64,000 nt of DNA from Absidia repens (GCA_002105175.1 MCGE01000004.1:1054001-1118000); one strand, 5' to 3'. Positions 10,479 to 22,494 are shown, counted from the first letter of the stretch. Notes: a model not told the origin generated them from the sequence alone. Made by a program: numbers and translations.

Positions 10479-13252
10479 ATGAACAAATTGGTAAGTCCTG
10501 ACCATGCATTATTATTGTTCATTATGCTTAGCTCTTGGCCTGGAATGTTTTTAATCGCCGACACCTCCTTTTTTTTTTTTTTATTACCAAAAACGCACGA
10601 AGGTTATTTTCCTTCTTCTCTTTCTCACTTTTACTTTATATTTATTTTTATAGCTCATGTTGTCTCGATTGAAGCAAAAATTTATCAGTAAAAAAACCAA
10701 CGGCAAAATCAAGTTAGAGTGGAAGTGTTGAACTGCAACAGTGGATTACAACAACAACAACAACAACAACAACAACAGCAACAAAGACATCGCCAGCAGC
10801 CCTCTTTAGATCACACGGAACGGCAATCTCAACAAAACCAACCTACACATTGGTCAAAATTATTAAGGATAGCTCTGTAGACCTAAAGTGTAAAGATCCT
10901 ATTGACCAAATACCAGCAGTCCAAGCACTTGATCTGCCATCACCACCGTCGCACTCTGTACCTTCGCCGTTACAATATTCTTTACCTCCGCTACCACAAG
11001 TGACAGCTCAACAAGAAGGCGGATCCACACAGCGACCAAATAAACAACAACAGCATCAAAAAGCATCAGAATCAGACGAAGAAAAGCAAAAGCAAACGCA
11101 AGCTGCTCAGTGGATCCAAAGCAATATGCGAAGAAAGTCAACTCTCCCCTACTATCCCAGCCTGGAACGCTATGAAATCATCAAGAAATTAGGCGAGTAA
11201 GTAGCGTGATCAAAAAAGGGAGTGGCGGAAGGTGAATAATGGCGAGGTTTAGTTTCTCTATATCATTACTAACATGACATCTTTTTTCTTTTTTTCAATG
11301 TATGATAGTGGTGCTTTCTCGGATGTATACCGGGCTCGTGATAAACGAACTGGAAGAAATGTGGCTATCAAAGTGGCTCAAAAATATACTGATGATGATC
11401 CAATGGTAAGGCGAACCAAAAGAAATGACCACAAATCATAAACGTTATTCATGTCGTTTTTTTTTTTGTTTTTTGTGTTATTCCAGATCGATTTGCAACA
11501 TTTACATCCAAGCATCAAAAAGAAACCAAGAGTGACAGAGGTAAGTAATAATGCATCAACAATGAAGCTACCATGCATATGAAAAAAACTGACATCCTTT
11601 TTTGCTATGACTTGAACATTATTATGATAGCGGGCCAATATATTGAAAGAAGTCCAAATCATGCGCAACATACATCATCCCAATATCGTACAACTCCTCC
11701 AATTTACGGAATCAAGGCAGAATTATTTTTTGGTGTTGGACTTGTGCGAAGGTAAAATCAGACACATAATGGGGGGAGGGAGGCGAAAAGATCTCATTTT
11801 TTGAGACTCACCTGATTGCTGTTTTTATTTAGGTGGGGAACTATTCCACCGGATCGTAGACTTAACTTATTTTAGCGAAGAATTATCAAGACACATCATT
11901 GGACAACTAGCACAGGCAGTCTATCACTTGCATGAAGAATGTGGTGTAGTTCATAGGTAAGAAAAAAACATATGGGAAGGTTAGGAATGAGCTGAATAAT
12001 CAGCCCTAACCTTTTTTTTTTTTTTTTTTTTTTTGCAATAGGGATATCAAACCAGAGAATATTTTATTTGACCGATACCCCTTATACCTTCTGAACAGCG
12101 CAAATTCCATGCATTTGATGACGCATCCAAGAAAGACGAAGGTGTATTCATCAAAGATGTAGGCGGTGGTGGTATTGGTCAAATCAAATTGGCGGATTTT
12201 GGTCTTTCTAAGGTGGTGTGGAATAGTAGCGCATTGACTCCTTGTGGAACGTTGGGATATACTGCGCCGGAAATTGTCTGTGACCAAAAGTATTCAAAAG
12301 GGTGGACATGTGGGCTATTGGCTGTGTTCTTTACACAATGTTGTGTGGCTTCCCTCCCTTTTATGACGAATCTATCAATGCACTAACTCACAAGGTTGCT
12401 CGTGGCCAATTCGCCTTCCTTAGTCCATGGTGGGACCCGATCTCTGACGAAGCCAAAAATCTGATACAAGGTCTGTTGTGTGTTGATCCTGACAAGCGGT
12501 ACACGGTACGTCAATTATTGCACCATCCATGGCTGACCGGTGTATCTTTGAATACTTCTCCTTCAACGACAAGCTCATTATTAGACGACAATACGGAGTC
12601 AATGCGTATCCAAGCCATTCGCAATGCTGCCGCCGCCTCTTCTCTCAATAAATCACCACGAACGACATCTCCTTATTATTCTATGCACTCCACTACGGAA
12701 AAAAAAGACAGCAACCAACGACCGAACAACATGATTATGGATACGACCAGCTCTTCTTCAACGACCATATCTGACGTGGATAGCACGGGCTCATCGACTC
12801 GTCGTAGGGATGTTTTCTCTCCAGGAATGGCAACACTCAAGGAAATTTTCGATATCGCTGCAGCTGTACAACGCATGGCGGAAGAGCACACGCATCATGG
12901 GGTCACAACAACAAGGGGGTATGACAATGGTTATGATTACCATCACTCTGGAAGAGAAAATATTCGCCAGCAACAGCAGGAACAGCAGCAGCAGCAACGA
13001 CACCATCGTCTTCAATATCAACATGTAAAACCGACAACAAAACAACAATACAACGCACAAGCGGCGGCGCATCACCAACAAAGACTGGCAAAAATTACAG
13101 GATCAACAATGACTCCTGTATCAATGGCAACCGGCATGGCTCCTACTGGACATGGGTCTCGACGGCGGCAACCGGGATTCGATTTGAACATGGACAATGC
13201 AACATTATTGAAAAACAGACGGACAAAGCATTTGGTGACTCCTTGCCAGTGA
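10479..13252 (+). CDS. CAMK-family kinase, RCK2/Srk1-like (MAPK-activated), frame-disrupted
   Basis: Serine/threonine kinase resembling fungal Rck1/Rck2/Srk1 proteins, which act below stress MAPKs. Exons: possible 10479-10490, 10654-11196, then 11309-11405, 11487-11540, 11631-11751, 11833-11956, 12042-13252. Visible motifs: [19 protein letters not shown] (glycine loop), VAIKVAQ (ATP lysine), [28 protein letters not shown] split by an intron, [27 protein letters not shown], and [18 protein letters not shown]. The long C-terminal tail is polar and Q/T/S-rich. Two single-base deletions break the kinase domain, at CC 12072-12073 and GGG 12300-12302. Two more are likely in the N-terminal polyQ region (A-run 10690-10696; AAAA 10856-10859). 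Restoring four bases makes the summed exon length divisible by three. The start codon is uncertain. Confidence 0.85.
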
Positions 13253-16200
13253 TGGAAGATGCTGGGGCATTCTCTTTTTTTCATTATTAGTGATTATTTA
13301 TTATTGAATTAGTCTATTATTGGTGTATGTTATCTTCTCTTCTTATTTATCTATTTATTTTTTGCTACATGCTTCTTTTCCTCCATCGTACAACTATTTA
13401 AGCATCTATTTCTCACTCACTTTTTATTATTACTTTTGATCCCCTATTATCATCATGTGCCACTTACATTTAGTATAGGTAGTGCATCACTCCCCTCCCT
13501 CCCCCCCCCCCATTTATTATATATTATCAAAACAATATCATACCAATATGTAGTATTTATTCTTCCCCCCCCCTTCAAATCAAATAAAAAATTTGTTACG
13601 TTTTCCTCTAAAAATGGTTGTTAGTTAGTATGTACGTCATTCACCAATGTGTGGATATGTATGGAAAATATATTTGATTTATTGTTCGGACGCCATTTTT
13701 CTTGAAATGATAGTATCACATCATATCACATCGTCACAATAAAAATCTCATGATGTGAGTGATTGACTAAGCATCAGCTATCGTATCATATCATATTATA
13801 CCATAGATATACATATATATATATATATCATAATCATTCGGAAGGAAAAGCCGCATCATGATGCATTATAATGAAAAGGTGGATAATGTCGCTAATGTGT
13901 TACGTCAATAGATAGCAATTGTGAATCTGACAATTACCTTTTTTGGTGTGCGTAGTAAAAAAATAAAAATAAAAGGCATTTGGGTTGGCCAGTTTAGGAA
14001 AGTGTGATGTGCATTTTAGTTTCACTGTCATTCAGTATTATGCGTACCCCCCCCGCCCTTTGCTCATGATGGTTGAGGTAATAAAGTGAGCAATTAATAA
14101 TATTTTGACGACTGGGATTTAGTCTAAAAAAAAACCATACTATTTAAATTCACTTGATCTGATTTTAAGTGGTGGGGTGACAAAATCTTGATCACACGCG
14201 AAGAAAAAAAAAAGAAAGTTTGGTATGTCATGGCTCAATTCTTATATTGTACGCTATTCTCATTTGTATCTCCCTTTTTTTTTCTGGTATGATTTAGTGC
14301 CTGTTGACGTTGTATGCCGTATTCATCATTATCTATTTTCTTAGTACAGCATGGAGAAGGCTGAGTTAATTCGCTAAAAACAAGTCAAATAAAAGAGTAA
14401 CCTACTACTACTATTACTAGTTTTCTATTTTATTATAGGTGTCAACAAACATAATGGAAGGTAAACTGAGAGGGTAATGAATTATACAGGGAGGGGCTGG
14501 GGTTAGTCTAAGATGGAAGGCAAACTATTTAGTAGGACAGGGATAAGGTAAACGAGACCGATAGGCTGCATCTTGACTGAAAAACATTAAGGCAAGAATA
14601 TCATGACTTAGTTAAAAGAAAAAAAGATTGGCAGCTTCGTTTTTGGATCCACCAAGTTTAACAGAGACGACGGATATATTTTAAATGCCGCCCACGTGAA
14701 ATATTTATTATTCTCTCTCCCGCCTTTTCTTTTTAACTATTTTCTTTTCTTCTTCAGGATTGAGGCCAGTTTCGGATTATGTTGGACTTAGAATTGTGTC
14801 AGGTCTAGTTTAGAAGGGTTTTCAGCTCAGGGATTACATGATGCATGGGTAAACCCTTTCATTTTGGAACTAGGATCTGAATGCACCATTAGTTGGGGTT
14901 TTTGGAGCCTCCATTAGCTTAGTTTACTGTTAGTTTAATCATAGTTTGCATATATATATCTAAATAAAATATTTGCTCTTTTTACATGCTTCAATGAAAA
15001 ATATCCTCTTAGTCACTCTCATTCTTGTACTATATAACTAATGTGTTATCACCATCGCGCCTTTAGATTAGTGTTGATCATCATTATACTTCAATAAAAG
15101 ATACCTCTTTGGTCTTTCTCACACCTTCTCCTGTATGGTGTATTAAAACTTTTTACAGTTATTCCATTAGTTTAGAGTTGACCATCCTTTAGATCTCCAT
15201 CTAGTTTCCCTCATTGCCATTTAATCCCGTGTTACAATAAGCCACCGCTCTTTGTTTATTTTCTACTAATACACTTCAAGAAAATATGTCCTTTCCTTAT
15301 CCATCCTTTGACCCATCTGATATTAACCAATGCTGCTCCTGTAACTATTTGTGAATGCCCTATTAATCAACCAAAGTCAGTTCATTCATTATGATTATTT
15401 CCATGAGAGTCTCAGTGATTGATTTGCCTTATTCCCTCCCCACTCCCCCAAACCCGCCCCCCAAAAAAAAAATCGTATAAAGTGGACTTATGCCAAGCCA
15501 TCAATGACGCCGCCGTTATAGATCATTTTTCACCCACTTTCTGGCTTACCCAGTATAGTTACTTTTATCTGAGGATCATCCCCCGGAAATGTCAATTAGT
15601 CGAAAGTCATTTAGAAAGTCGGTGCTATTCGTGATCCACCAATTACATTACTGAGTCTAGGTTATGCTGCGAGTGTAACCTCCGATGTACACAGATTTTT
15701 CTCTTAGAAAAAGGACTCGCGAGTCTTCTTCCTTTTTTTTTTTTTTTTTTTTTTTTGTAGCAATGTGCGGTCTTCCATTCGTGTTAATAAATCACTGGCG
15801 CTAAAAACGTGGCCCTAGTCCCGCTCTGCCATTTGTATTAATCAGCCAAAGATTGTGCCACTAAAATAAACCTCTCAAAAAAAATTTTTTTTTGCCCCCA
15901 ATAAACTGGACATTTTGTATATAATCCGGTTATTATTTTTTTTGTGCATGTTATAACCAAATAATTTCCCCACCCATCATACGAATGAAATGCTAGTTAA
16001 CACACACTGCTCATCAAAGTGAGAAATAGCGGAAGCATCTTTTTTTTTTTTTTCTGCATAAACGAAATAGTCGGTCGCTGGAACAATGAAAATGACCGGT
16101 GGTCCCCCCTTGACACCCATTAGATTATTTTTTTGAAGTAGGCTGAGGAGTGTCGCCAGCTGATTATCACAAGATCTGCGAAATCGAAGCGGGGCACTGA

Positions 16201-16543
16201 ATATGCATAGAGCTTTTAGTTATAGTTTATTGTCTGTATTTGTTTATGCTTCGTATTTTAATAATAAAAACAAAAGTACCCTTTATTTTTGAAGTATTAT
16301 GCGAGACAGTCAAATGCATTAATTGCAAAAAAAAAAAAGACAGACAATTTAGCACGGTTATTTCGGTTTGCTCAAATATAGCGGAGTTGAATGTGTAGGG
16401 GATTGCATTGTCGATTTGTGAAACCTCGGTTAGAAAGTTAAAACCGCTTTCATGCATTGACGTGCTTTTTTATTGTTATTATTTCTCTTTCACTTTATGA
16501 TCATAATACATACATTCTTATAACTGAATATAGATCATTCTCG
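13253..16543. other. Intergenic region between RCK-like kinase and PKA (3.3 kb)
   Basis: Begins with the kinase 3' UTR, then AT-rich DNA with short C-runs (13500-13511, 13565-13573) and a TA microsatellite near 13812-13828. Repeat copy B starts at about 14680; its similarity to other copies continues patchily to about 16130. The PKA leader occupies the right end. Short ORFs at 15419-15634 and 16227-16457 lie in repeat or leader sequence and are not supported as genes. Confidence 0.6.
14678..15260 (+). repeat. Dispersed repeat family, copy B (core)
   Basis: GC box GCCGCCCACGTG at about 14688-14699, AATATTTAT, CT-rich tract, then GTGTCAGGTCTAGTTTAGAA, CAGGGATTACATGATGCATG, AAACCCTTTCATTTTGG and CACCATTAGTTGG. 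The tail carries TTAGATTAGTGTTGATCA and AATAAAA units. Weaker similarity to copies D and E extends downstream (tail module at 15800-15870; ACACCCATTAGA at about 16116), so the whole element may be about 1.4 kb. A potential stem AAGGGTTT/AAACCCTT brackets the ATTACA(A/T)GATGCAT segment. Confidence 0.8.
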
Positions 16544-17587
16544 ATGGATTCCTCGACACAACAACATATGGATTGGGAGAATTCAATGAAAAATACAGCA
16601 GCTTTACCTTCTCCAAAACACTCAGAGGACAAATGTAATGCAAATGAATTTACGCGTTCGACTTAATATCAGTATGTTGCTCATCACACTCTTTTTTTAT
16701 ATATTTTGTAATAGCATCCGATGATAGAAAGTATTCTATGATGGACCATCAACCTGAAGCTATGAATTTTCGTAAGTGCAAGCAGCGGCATTTAAAAAAT
16801 AGGGCTAGTTGCCTTTTTTTTTTTGGCGCTCTTATCTTCTCTCTTATAAATCTTATTATCACTTTTTATGTAGAGCCTCAGACTTCCACTTTTCCAGTCT
16901 CACCACCGCACTCACCTCCTGAAGCAACAGGCAATAACAATACGTCAAAAGCAGATGGCAATTCAGATAATGTATCGACACATAAACCAATGATCTCAAC
17001 ACCGATCTATCACTTCAATTTCCTTGGCGACACATCAGACAGTTTGTATGACTCTTGTCAGTCTAATCAGCAACAGGAACAACAGCAACAACAACAACAA
17101 CAACAGCAACAAAACAGCAACAACAGCAACAACAGCAACAACAACAAGAACAACAACAACAACAACAACAGCAACAACAACAACAACAAGAGCAGCAGCA
17201 GCAGCAGCAACAGCAACAAGCGATGAACCTTAAACTCAAATTCTCAGACTTCAATTTATTGCAAACTCTTGGTACCGGCTCCTTTGGACGTGTGCATTTG
17301 GTCCAGTCGACTGTCAATCATTTATATTATGCGATGAAAGTCATGAGGAAGGAATTGGTGGTGAGAAAAAAGCAAGTGCAGCATACTGTGAACGAACGCA
17401 ATGTACTTATGGCGGTGGACTATCCGTTTTTGGTCAAATTATGGGGTACTTTTCAAGATGGGGCAAATATTTACATGGTCATGGATTACATCCCTGGCGG
17501 GGAAGTGTTTAGTCTATTAAGGAAGCATCAAGTATGAACATATCAACCATGCCAATATTTTTTTTATTTTTACTCTCTCATCATCCA

Positions 17588-17620
<33 letters not shown>

Positions 17621-18455
17621 TGGTGTTGTCCTTTTTTATAGAAATTTAGCGAGGTCACAGCACGATTCTATGCGGCAGAAGTCCTCCTATCGATTGCTTA
17701 CCTGCACTCTCATGACATCATCTACAGGTAATAAAAAAAAGGGTCGTGTGAATTGGAACCATAGTTGGGCAACTAAAACACAGACACGACTTCATTTTTC
17801 TAGAGACTTGAAGCCGGAGAACTTACTGATCGACCCTCAAGGGCATTTGAAAATCACGGACTTTGGATTTGCAAAATATGTGCCAGATCTTACTTACACT
17901 ATGTGCGGTACCCCTGACTATCTGGCTCCCGAAATCATTGAATCGAAAGGTTATGGAAAGTCGGTAGATTATTGGTCACTTGGCATCCTTATATATGAAA
18001 TGATGGCTGGGTAGGTACAAAAGAATAGCTTTTTATGTGTGTGCGTATGTGTGTTTCTCCCTCTGGTTGACTTTGTTTTTTTTTTTTTCTTTCATAGATA
18101 TTCTCCATTTTATGACGAACACCAATTGCGACTTTACGAAAAAATTGTACGATGTAAACCGGTGTACCCTGATCATTTTTCTGCCGCCACCAAGGATTTA
18201 CTCTCCCATCTCTTGACCGCCGATCTCACCCAGCGCTATGGCAATTTAAGACGTGGCTATATGGACGTAGTGGAACATCCTTGGTTTTCCTCGATAGACT
18301 TCACAATGCTTGCCAATCGGCAGGTCACTCCACCGTTTATCCCAATGACCAAAGACCCAGGTGATACAAGCAATTTTGACAAATATGACGAAGTAAACAT
18401 ACGCTATGGGGTGGACCAGCCAGATCCTTATGGCCGCTTCTTCAAAAACTTTTAG
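16544..18455 (+). CDS. cAMP-dependent protein kinase catalytic subunit (PKA-C)
   Basis: AGC-family kinase, the cAMP effector. Exons 16544-16634, 16715-16771, 16874-17531, 17642-17727, 17804-18010 and 18098-18455 join in phase. The first two introns remove a spurious hydrophobic stretch. Motifs: [93 protein letters not shown], and the C-terminal IRYG...FFKNF hydrophobic motif. An N-terminal extension of about 190 residues is rich in S/T/P and polyQ, as in many fungal PKA-C proteins. One single-base loss in the CAA/CAG run (17107-17117) separates the N-terminal frame from the kinase frame; adding one base gives 485 residues. The activation segment has CGTPD where CGTPE is usual. Confidence 0.92.
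17590..17619 (+). repeat. T30 tract in PKA intron
   Basis: Uninterrupted T-run about 20 nt upstream of the acceptor of the third PKA intron (exon resumes at 17642). It appears to act as or extend the polypyrimidine tract. Similar tracts precede acceptors elsewhere in the window. Confidence 0.85.
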
Positions 18456-19179
18456 TTTGGTTGTTTTTTTCTTGTGCCTTGTGCCTTTGCTGCTTTTGCC
18501 TTTTCTTATATTATTTTATTTTGTACATAGCGATCCTAGTTTACTTTTATTTGTATATATTTTATCATATCTTTTGTTGTTTAAATAAACACGCGAACTG
18601 TCTTGTTGGGATTTTTTTGTTGAAATAAGAAATTCATGCCACTTGAAAATTAGAAAGGTCAAAAGAATGTATGGCAGAGGAGTGAGCTAGCTGTAGCTAT
18701 TGTACTATGGAAGCGAATGAAATGAATTGGGTTAATTTTTATTGGGGTGGGGCTTCAATGATTGGCAAAAAATTGGGCACAGATGAATATGATGAACACT
18801 TTAGATACTCGCCTGCAAAATTTGAAATCAAAGACATTCTGTTTCGAGCTCGCTCGAAAGTTGTTGTTAGGTCAGATTCTAGGCACAAGTACAAGTTTAG
18901 ACCAAGTGTATAGTAGCTTCGGGATCCTTAATGTCACACTACCTATGCAAATACTTCTAAGAAATTAATTATGTATATTACAGAGGTAAGTAAATACAAA
19001 AAGTCATTGGTAGATTTGGTTTGGATATATTGGGCTGCTAGATTCACTTGCGGTGCTGTGTTCTAGCGGAACTTCAAATTTGATTTGTTTACCCTTTTTT
19101 TTTTTTTTTTTTTTTTTTGTCTTCTCCTCTCTCCCTCTCTCATCCATCTTGCCACTTACTATTCAAATAAAGACACAAT
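18456..19179. other. PKA 3' region and CWC15 upstream region
   Basis: CT-rich PKA 3' UTR with an AATAAA-like site near 18583, then about 500 bp of unassigned DNA. A T-run of about 30 bases followed by CT-rich sequence (19091-19146) directly precedes the CWC15 start and is probably part of its leader or promoter. The small ORFs here (18707-18968) are not convincing. Confidence 0.55.
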
Positions 19180-20389
19180 ATGGTAAGTCAACATGAACAG
19201 CACTTTGATAAAATAAATAATGACTTTAAAAAAAAGAATACAATATACAATGACAAAGCTTCTGGAAACGAAAAGAAAGTATAAAATACTGATTTCTTCA
19301 CCTTTTTGTATTTATTGTGATAGACAACGGCAGCTCGTCCTACATTTGATCCTGCTCGTGGAAACGATAGCAAGGCTCCAAGCTTCCAATACAGTGCCCG
19401 TGATATTGCCTCTCATACAAAACTCAAATTCAGGTAAAAGCTATTTTTAAAGACAATGAACTTGATTGTAATAATTACAAAATCCAGATATTCAAGAACT
19501 TCTTTTGTGATGTTTCAATAGACAACCTGGTCAGGGAACTCCTGCCGAAATCGGTGATCGTGAACGATTGAAGGAAGAATTACGTCGAGCTGAAATAGAA
19601 TATTATGAATCTCAAGGCAAAACTGGTATTTCTTCTGATCGGCTACTCACAGGCGACGATGGCGGCGGCGGAGGAGGAGGCGGTGGTCGCAATCAAGATG
19701 GAACTGCAGATGAAGTCGAAGATCCTGTCGCCAAACGCAAACGATTATTGGCTGAAGCGGAAAAAATGGCAGCGTTAGATAAAGAAGACAGTGATGATGA
19801 TGATGAAAGCGGTGATAGCAGGTTAGTCGTCCTCTTACTATTATTATTATTACTACTACTACTACCTTATTCACTTCAAAGGATTACTTGATTATTCACA
19901 CTCTTTCATTTTTGTAGTGATGACGATGACGATGACGACGACGAAAGCGACGACGATGAAAACACAGCCGAGCTCTTAGCTACCTTACAACGTATTCGAA
20001 AAGAACGTGCCGAAGAAAAGGAACGACAAGAAAGGGAAAAACTGGAACAGGAAGCTGCACAAAGAGATGAAGAAGCCATGACAGGAAATCCTTTGTTAAA
20101 CATTGGTGAACAGCAAAACCGTGACTTTAGTGTGAAGCGAAGGTAAACAAATAGATAATTAAGGGAGGGGACTATGAGCGAGCTAGCAAGAGAGAGAGAG
20201 AGAGCTATGCGCGGTGATATACAGTTTATGTCTTTGCTCACATGTTTTTGGCTTTTATATAGATGGGATGACGATGTTATCTTCAAGAACCAAGCCCGGG
20301 GTACAGACGAAAAACCAAACAAGCGATTTGTCAACGACATGCTCAGATCTGACTTCCATAGGCGATTTTTACACAAATATATTCAATAA
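19180..20389 (+). CDS. CWC15: Pre-mRNA-splicing factor CWC15
   Basis: Component of the Prp19-associated (NTC-related) spliceosomal complex in the nucleus. Exons 19180-19182, 19324-19433, 19522-19821, 19918-20142 and 20263-20389 give 254 residues. The first coding exon is only the ATG, followed by GTAAGT, and exon 2 begins [13 protein letters not shown], the conserved N-terminus of the family. Next come [20 protein letters not shown] and [13 protein letters not shown] glycine run and acidic D/E-rich tracts follow, then a charged coiled-coil-like stretch ([16 protein letters not shown]). The conserved C-terminus is [13 protein letters not shown] through [20 protein letters not shown]. The AATAAA beginning within the stop region may serve as poly(A) signal. 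Confidence 0.96.
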
Positions 20390-20820
20390 ATTTGATTGAT
20401 TGGGTCTTTTTTTTTCTATTTTTCTTTTTGTAATTATTCCTTATGTTTGATGTGTATTTGATGTGTGTGTATGATTTGCCGTGTGATGAGTGATCAGGGG
20501 TATTGGGCCGTGTAGGCGTGCGGGCGTGTGGACTTGATGTATGAATAGGCGGATGGGTGTAGTTTATAGGACGTTGCACTGATTTATTTCTCCCATCTCG
20601 AGTAGGATGGTAGGCTTCGGCTGAGGAAAATCTTGAACACCGGGAAGGTACGTAACATTTGTGATATCAAATTGGCAACTAGGTTACACCACCCTTGTAT
20701 CCTTGGTATTGTTGGCAATCTTGGTACTCTTGGTTCTTGGTAAGCTTTCAAAAAAAAATAAAAAGAAAACAAAAACACATAAATAGTCATATATTCTAAC
20801 TTCTTCAAATTCTTTTAATT
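20390..20820. other. Intergenic region CWC15 to arrestin-like gene
   Basis: CWC15 3' UTR (T-rich), a GT-rich stretch, and the short AT-rich leader of the next gene. No ORF or motif of note. Confidence 0.5.
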
Positions 20821-21993
20821 ATGACTATCTCTATCAATTTATTACCTGAATTCGGCTGGTCTATCTGTGATAGACAAATTATTGGTCCTGGCTCCGTCTT
20901 TCAAGGTAGTACTGCGCAGTAATCACTACTTATTTTATGCTCATTGTTATTTTACTTAAAATCCATAGGTCATATTGAATTACAATTAAGTGAAACATTG
21001 AAGATGGATCGATTACGTCTGATCTTCCGTGCCCAAGAGTCCTTAGTGCCGTATGAAATTGCACCTGGTATTGTCCGGTCGAAAAGTACTTCATTGTTTA
21101 CAATTCATCAAATTCTTTGGGACAGTAAAGATGGACATCGTTCTCGCAATGCTGGCAACTACAGTCACCCCTTTACAATTCAAATGCCCATGACCCAATA
21201 TCCACCTTCTACCGACAATAAATTTTATGGTTGTACCTTCAAGCTGATCGCCGTAGTGGAATCACAACAACATGAACAGCAATACGAAACTCTATTGATG
21301 AAGGAACAGGTGATGCTATACATGCCTTTCGTCGAAACTACGCTTTTGAAACGACCACTTATTACCACTCAACACGAATCTGGATTAAATGTCGTCGCGA
21401 AATTACACTCCTTGGATTATGTACCTGGTGACTCTATTCTCGGTACGGTCACCATCAATAGCAGCTCACCGATATCAAAAAAGCAACTTCGTGTATCACT
21501 ATCACTTTATCAAACAATCACCAACTTGCTATTCAAAGATGTGCCTGACTCTATTCAACTGGTTGCATCGACCTCTATCAATCTATCGCCGGTATATGAC
21601 AACAGCGGTGACAGCAGCAATTCGACATATTCATCATCGTTGGAACTGGATATACCTATCAGTCTAACACCATCCTTTACATACAGCAAATTATCATCGA
21701 CTACTTATCGCCTATGTTTATCGGTAAAACGCAAGGGACCTTTATCTATATGGTCCCAAGGGGTGAAAATGGACTGGCCGTTGACGATTGGGACTTTGGG
21801 TGCGGGTGTACGCTCATCTTCCGATTTGACTCTCTATAGTGCTTTGAATGGTGTGGCCGATCATGATCAATTCACTCCCAAGTTTGTGAAGGCTGTGGAA
21901 TACGAACATGCTTTACCGATATATGAACCCTCTCAGCTACCCGATTATGAAGAACCTGGACTCTGTGGCGATGTGTCCAGTGACTTAGTTTAG
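20821..21993 (+). CDS. Arrestin-fold protein (alpha-arrestin-like)
   Basis: Exons 20821-20905 and 20969-21993 encode 369 residues. The order of beta-rich blocks fits arrestin_N followed by arrestin_C: FQGHIELQLSETLKMDRLRLIFRAQE, YGCTFKLIAVVES, then SLDYVPGDSILGTVTINSSSPI and LRVSLSLYQTI. Near the C-terminus are LPIYEPSQLPDYEE, two LPxY motifs that can bind WW domains of Nedd4/Rsp5 ubiquitin ligases. Family role (established for alpha-arrestins): adaptors that direct ubiquitylation and endocytosis of plasma membrane permeases. Sequence similarity at this level is low, so the assignment rests on block order and PY-like motifs. Confidence 0.75.
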
Positions 21994-22494
21994 TATGCAT
22001 TAGTTTAATTTGATTTTAGCTTAGTGTGTGTCATCCTTGAATTTTTTAAGTTGTATACCCACTTTATATCTATTTACAATGTAGAATAGTACTTATATAT
22101 TATAATCTCTTCTACTTTAATGAATAAAACCTCAGATATCATACCATATCATCTATTTTATAGCCTTCTGCGTACATGACATATGAAAGCCTAGTGTAGA
22201 AATTTGGTTTTCAAACTCCTTATTTTTAAATTTTGACTTTTGTGCAGATAGTTGAGCTATGTATGACATGGGCCATATATAACGAACTGTCAATTTTGAC
22301 GGTGAAGTATTTTCGTCAAGAACTCAAAACGATCTGCAAAATAGAACAATAAAAAGAATCTTGTAATCAACAACTGTTTGACAAAAAAAAAAAAGTGATC
22401 ATGGGATTTTTACGACAAGCCCTTGGCGCGATGACTGGATTTGCAGGCAAAGCTTGGGTCACTCATTTGCGGCATTTAAATCAGCCTTACGATC

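Noticed and set aside
12006..13091. Several minus-strand ORFs over the kinase gene
   Set aside because: They are antisense shadows of a domain-bearing plus-strand gene and have no family motifs.
16738..17226. Apparent membrane protein ORF with a hydrophobic segment before the PKA kinase frame
   Set aside because: The hydrophobic part is intron sequence with good GTAAGT donor and TAG acceptor; proper splicing removes it and leaves a polar, polyQ N-terminus.
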